Shown here: one piece after another, positions 62,701-64,000 of the stretch
How the letters are laid out: each line of letters begins with the position of its first letter
Numbering within the stretch: position 1 is the stretch's first letter
DNA from: JAIXWP01 sp041391745
GTDB taxonomy: Bacteria; Bacteroidota; Bacteroidia; Flavobacteriales_D; Sanyastnellaceae
Assembly (NCBI GenBank): GCA_041391745.1
Contig: JAWKNK010000014.1
Coordinates: forward strand, 1-64,000
Direction of reading: 5' to 3'
Length of the DNA: 64,000 nucleotides
Translations under genes and position numbers: made by a program
Notes under the pieces: generated by a model
Database searches by the model: none
What the model was told of the DNA's origin: nothing
What the model saw: the letters and a program-made list of their open reading frames with translations, nothing else

Positions 62701-64000
62701 AAAAGCGTTCTTTGAAATGACCAGCCGATTGAATGTTGGTATATCTATAGCCATTCAACTCCAATGCTGTTATATCACCTTCAAAATCTAAATCGAGTTT
62801 GTCCAGCGTCAATCCACTTCCTGAGACATCCATGTTGGCAGACAATGGACCTAGTGTTTTATCATTATAAAACTTTGCGAGATCAAATTCCTCCATTCCA
62901 AGATTACCACTGTATTCGTAATCATTCTTGTTTGGAATTTCTCTAAATGACATGTCACTACTTACACTCCCAATAGCGGTGTTCAAGACTCCAAATGAAA
63001 CAAAATCATTGATAAAGCCAGTGAAATTTCCGCTGTACTTCATTTGTCCTAATACAGCGAAATTTGCAGGAGTTTGAAGTTTGCGTGACGAGGTGAATGG
63101 AGGCAATGGAATACGTTCCAATTCTTTTTTATTGGATGTAAATTCTTTTATATCAAGTGAAATAAAGGTCTCATCAATATTGGGCAATCCATCCATATCA
63201 AAATCACCTTTAAAAAATGAATTTTCATCAAACTGGATCTCTACTTTTTTTCCCTTCAGGCCGTCAACGGTGCCTTTAATATTTCCTGTAAGAATGATTT
63301 TTTTATTCATGCCTTCCAGGTCACTAACAAAATAGGCCAAATCGCCAAGCTGTAGCTCCGTGTGATCAAACACGTGATTCATCTCAACTTGTCCTTCGAA
63401 ATTATCTAAATCTGATTCTTCTTCAAAAAGAAAAGCCAAGTCACCGATTAAATGACTGTCATTCGTTTTTATTGACGAGTTATTCAAATGAAGATCACCT
63501 CCTATTCCCACAAAATCAGATGAGAACTGCTCCACTTTAAAGCCTGAAATATCATTCCCTGCAAGTTCCTTGATATTGGCTTTTATGGTATCACCAGCAG
63601 AACTAAAATTTTCTACATCGAGATTAAAATCTGACAATTGAATATAGTTCCAATCAAACCCGAAGACTCCCCTTGGATCGCGGTGTTCATTGGTGTAACT
63701 AAACCTTGCGTTATTGAGTTTCAACTTGCCCACTTCAATCGCCATTGGAGCAGCAGTAGTATCTCCTGAAGAAAAGCTGTTGATGTAATCCGTGATGAAT
63801 GCTAGGTTCATCACAGAATCTTCGGCGTGACGTTGAAGGTGAATGTAAGGTCGATCAAGCTCGAGATTTCCAATTTCAAAAATCCCTTTCTCCCTATCAA
63901 GTTTGTATCCTTTAACGGCCAACTTTGGAATAAAAACAAGCGTATCTTGATGTTGATCCTCCACATACAAATCTTCAATGATCAAGTGCGCCCATAAATC
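59768..64000 (-). CDS. TamB-like translocation/assembly module protein (5' end outside window)
   Basis: About 1,410 residues of a very long protein whose frame is open at the right edge, so its N-terminus is missing. The sequence consists of repeated strand-rich segments alternating NL/DL/GxI patterns, as expected for the long beta-taco of TamB/AsmA-like lipid-transfer proteins, and the C-terminal region (DUF490) shows GRGKGHINMEI, GTVEVDRGQYLFTLKNMINKEF split around its core, PGGTISWFGDPF, DLVMNLTGKMMNPLVTFDI, SSQISNWLSQ and the final barrel-like strands. It spans the periplasm and helps outer-membrane assembly or phospholipid transport. No BamA-family TamA partner is seen here. The stop codon overlaps that of the convergent SRPBCC gene by 4 bases. 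Confidence 0.92.
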   Translation of the reverse strand, partial: DLWAHLIIEDLYVEDQHQDTLVFIPKLAVKGYKLDREKGIFEIGNLELDRPYIHLQRHAEDSVMNLAFITDYINSFSSGDTTAAPMAIEVGKLKLNNARFSYTNEHRDPRGVFGFDWNYIQLSDFNLDVENFSSAGDTIKANIKELAGNDISGFKVEQFSSDFVGIGGDLHLNNSSIKTNDSHLIGDLAFLFEEESDLDNFEGQVEMNHVFDHTELQLGDLAYFVSDLEGMNKKIILTGNIKGTVDGLKGKKVEIQFDENSFFKGDFDMDGLPNIDETFISLDIKEFTSNKKELERIPLPPFTSSRKLQTPANFAVLGQMKYSGNFTGFINDFVSFGVLNTAIGSVSSDMSFREIPNKNDYEYSGNLGMEEFDLAKFYNDKTLGPLSANMDVSGSGLTLDKLDLDFEGDITALELNGYRYTNIQSAGHFKERFFEGDVFMADPNASVNFTGTINFREKKPILDFYADIQHVDMKAVHLLTEYDYSSLSGTIEVNSQGLDFANFVGDIKVYDLTYCAKSKDYFLENLKLSARREGELRILLESDIATLQVNGDFDLVELAPSIEEIISEIVPSYNPPERKHKTQDFNLQLLVHDFDPISEVFIPDLKISPETRLNLDVNEDSSVFELTLTSDEISFQGNTIYGTVADVSKPDSSLYLTLNSDNLKLVNGLEMLNMAIDARNEADTIYTAVVWGDETTVHSGDFNGKIRVRGYENIDFVMGRSNLMVNNQKWTLNRGAKISIDSSRYEIRDFSIFNGNQSLAVDGVVSHNNTDKLDVDINAFDLSFINPFVGGDPAFYGIMSGNASVRDVYGDFIFMNDIAIVNLQLNEHKLGDLCLESAWDNPKRRLVVEGQLENKKIYPLSFKGFYKVDDEESPIDINAHLDKLDLAFINEFMSDGVLDIEGLATGDISITGKPDAPQLEGEASLENASIYVDYLNTKYFIEEEVGIYPDMFTFDHVRIRDQEGNPGFLTGQIMHDAFADWNFDIVIDLETRMLTMNTNEYLNSLYYGKAYTTGYASIYGYDDQLEFDINLRTEEGTSLAMPMSSNEEVQFGSFIRFIQTDTLNIDDQPLDLSGIKMKFDLEITPDAEFEIIFDQAVGDVMSGRGKGHINMEINNLSTFNMYGTVEVDRGQYLFTLKNMINKEFSVRPGGTISWFGDPFAADLNLKAVYKVSASLTDVLPDALNQSGQRVPVDLVMNLTGKMMNPLVTFDIELPTVDEVTKSRVQSVISTDQERNRQAFALLVMRRFVSPPNINRESSIGNAFAENSSELLSSQISNWLSQISDDFNLGFNYRPGDEISNEEIALALSTQLFNERLLVNSNVGVSRGTSANQNPSNLIGDIRLEYKMTTDGKIRLVVYNESNDFRMITTQQSPYTQGVGVLYQEEFNTMDEFYCGFKNLFRKESERVKCD

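Noticed and set aside
1..64000. tRNA genes, insertion sequences, prophage or CRISPR arrays
   Set aside because: I found no cloverleaf with a GGTTCGAATCC-type arm in intergenic DNA, no transposase or integrase, no regularly spaced direct repeats with unique spacers.

Overview
The window is about 64 kb of a gene-dense, moderately AT-rich chromosome of a Bacteroidota bacterium, most likely order Flavobacteriales. The signs are six proteins with type IX secretion (T9SS) C-terminal sorting domains, a PorP/SprF protein, a PorE-like OmpA protein, a TonB receptor paired with DUF4249, an S46 dipeptidyl-peptidase, DUF5723, and repeated -7 elements of the Bacteroidota form TAnnTTTG. I cannot place it to genus. 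I see no prophage, insertion sequence, CRISPR array, tRNA or rRNA; the RNase P RNA gene is present.

Layout. 1-4.5 kb: end of an MBL-fold hydrolase, an LpxL-type acyltransferase, rplS, cutC, then a repeat-rich scar (G-rich 14-mers, REP-like palindromes) in front of a 5'-truncated patatin gene, then smpB and a LOG-family gene. 4.6-12.4 kb: membrane patatin, unknown gene, rnpB, a pentaheme cytochrome carrying a T9SS signal, and a metzincin-type protease. 12.5-28.2 kb: surface-protein region with a lectin-domain T9SS protein, DUF4249 + TonB receptor, a CotH/lamin-tail protein, S46 peptidase with a DnaJ-domain protein, threonine aldolase, and a T9SS protein broken by many indels. 28.3-33.6 kb: CvfB, MBOAT acyltransferase, DUF6265, TauE/SafE, MeaB. 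33.7-40.6 kb: GT87 glycosyltransferase - giant T9SS adhesin - PorP/SprF operon, and msrA. 40.7-48.6 kb: DUF5723 / pyruvyltransferase / unknown operon, DUF1573, S41 protease, typA. 48.7-57.6 kb: very large PKD-repeat T9SS protein, then PorE-like OmpA + SGNH hydrolase. 57.7-64 kb: DEAH helicase, SRPBCC protein, TamB-like protein running off the right edge.

How it works together. The dominant theme is building and decorating the outer surface: T9SS machinery parts (PorP/SprF, PorE-like), their large repeat-rich cargo, outer-membrane assembly (TamB), lipid and sugar modification enzymes (LpxL, MBOAT, GT87, pyruvyltransferase, SGNH), and peptide scavenging (S46, metzincin). Housekeeping genes (rplS, smpB, rnpB, typA, meaB) are interspersed.

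Most notable points: at least 13 frameshifting indels confined to five surface-protein genes with no nonsense mutations (one at a G8 tract); -7 elements placed 4-5 nt from several start codons, implying leaderless mRNAs; a candidate ~100-nt small RNA near 22.1 kb beside an undescribed histidine-rich 43-aa membrane protein; a T9SS-exported pentaheme cytochrome; and almost complete overlap of convergent gene ends.
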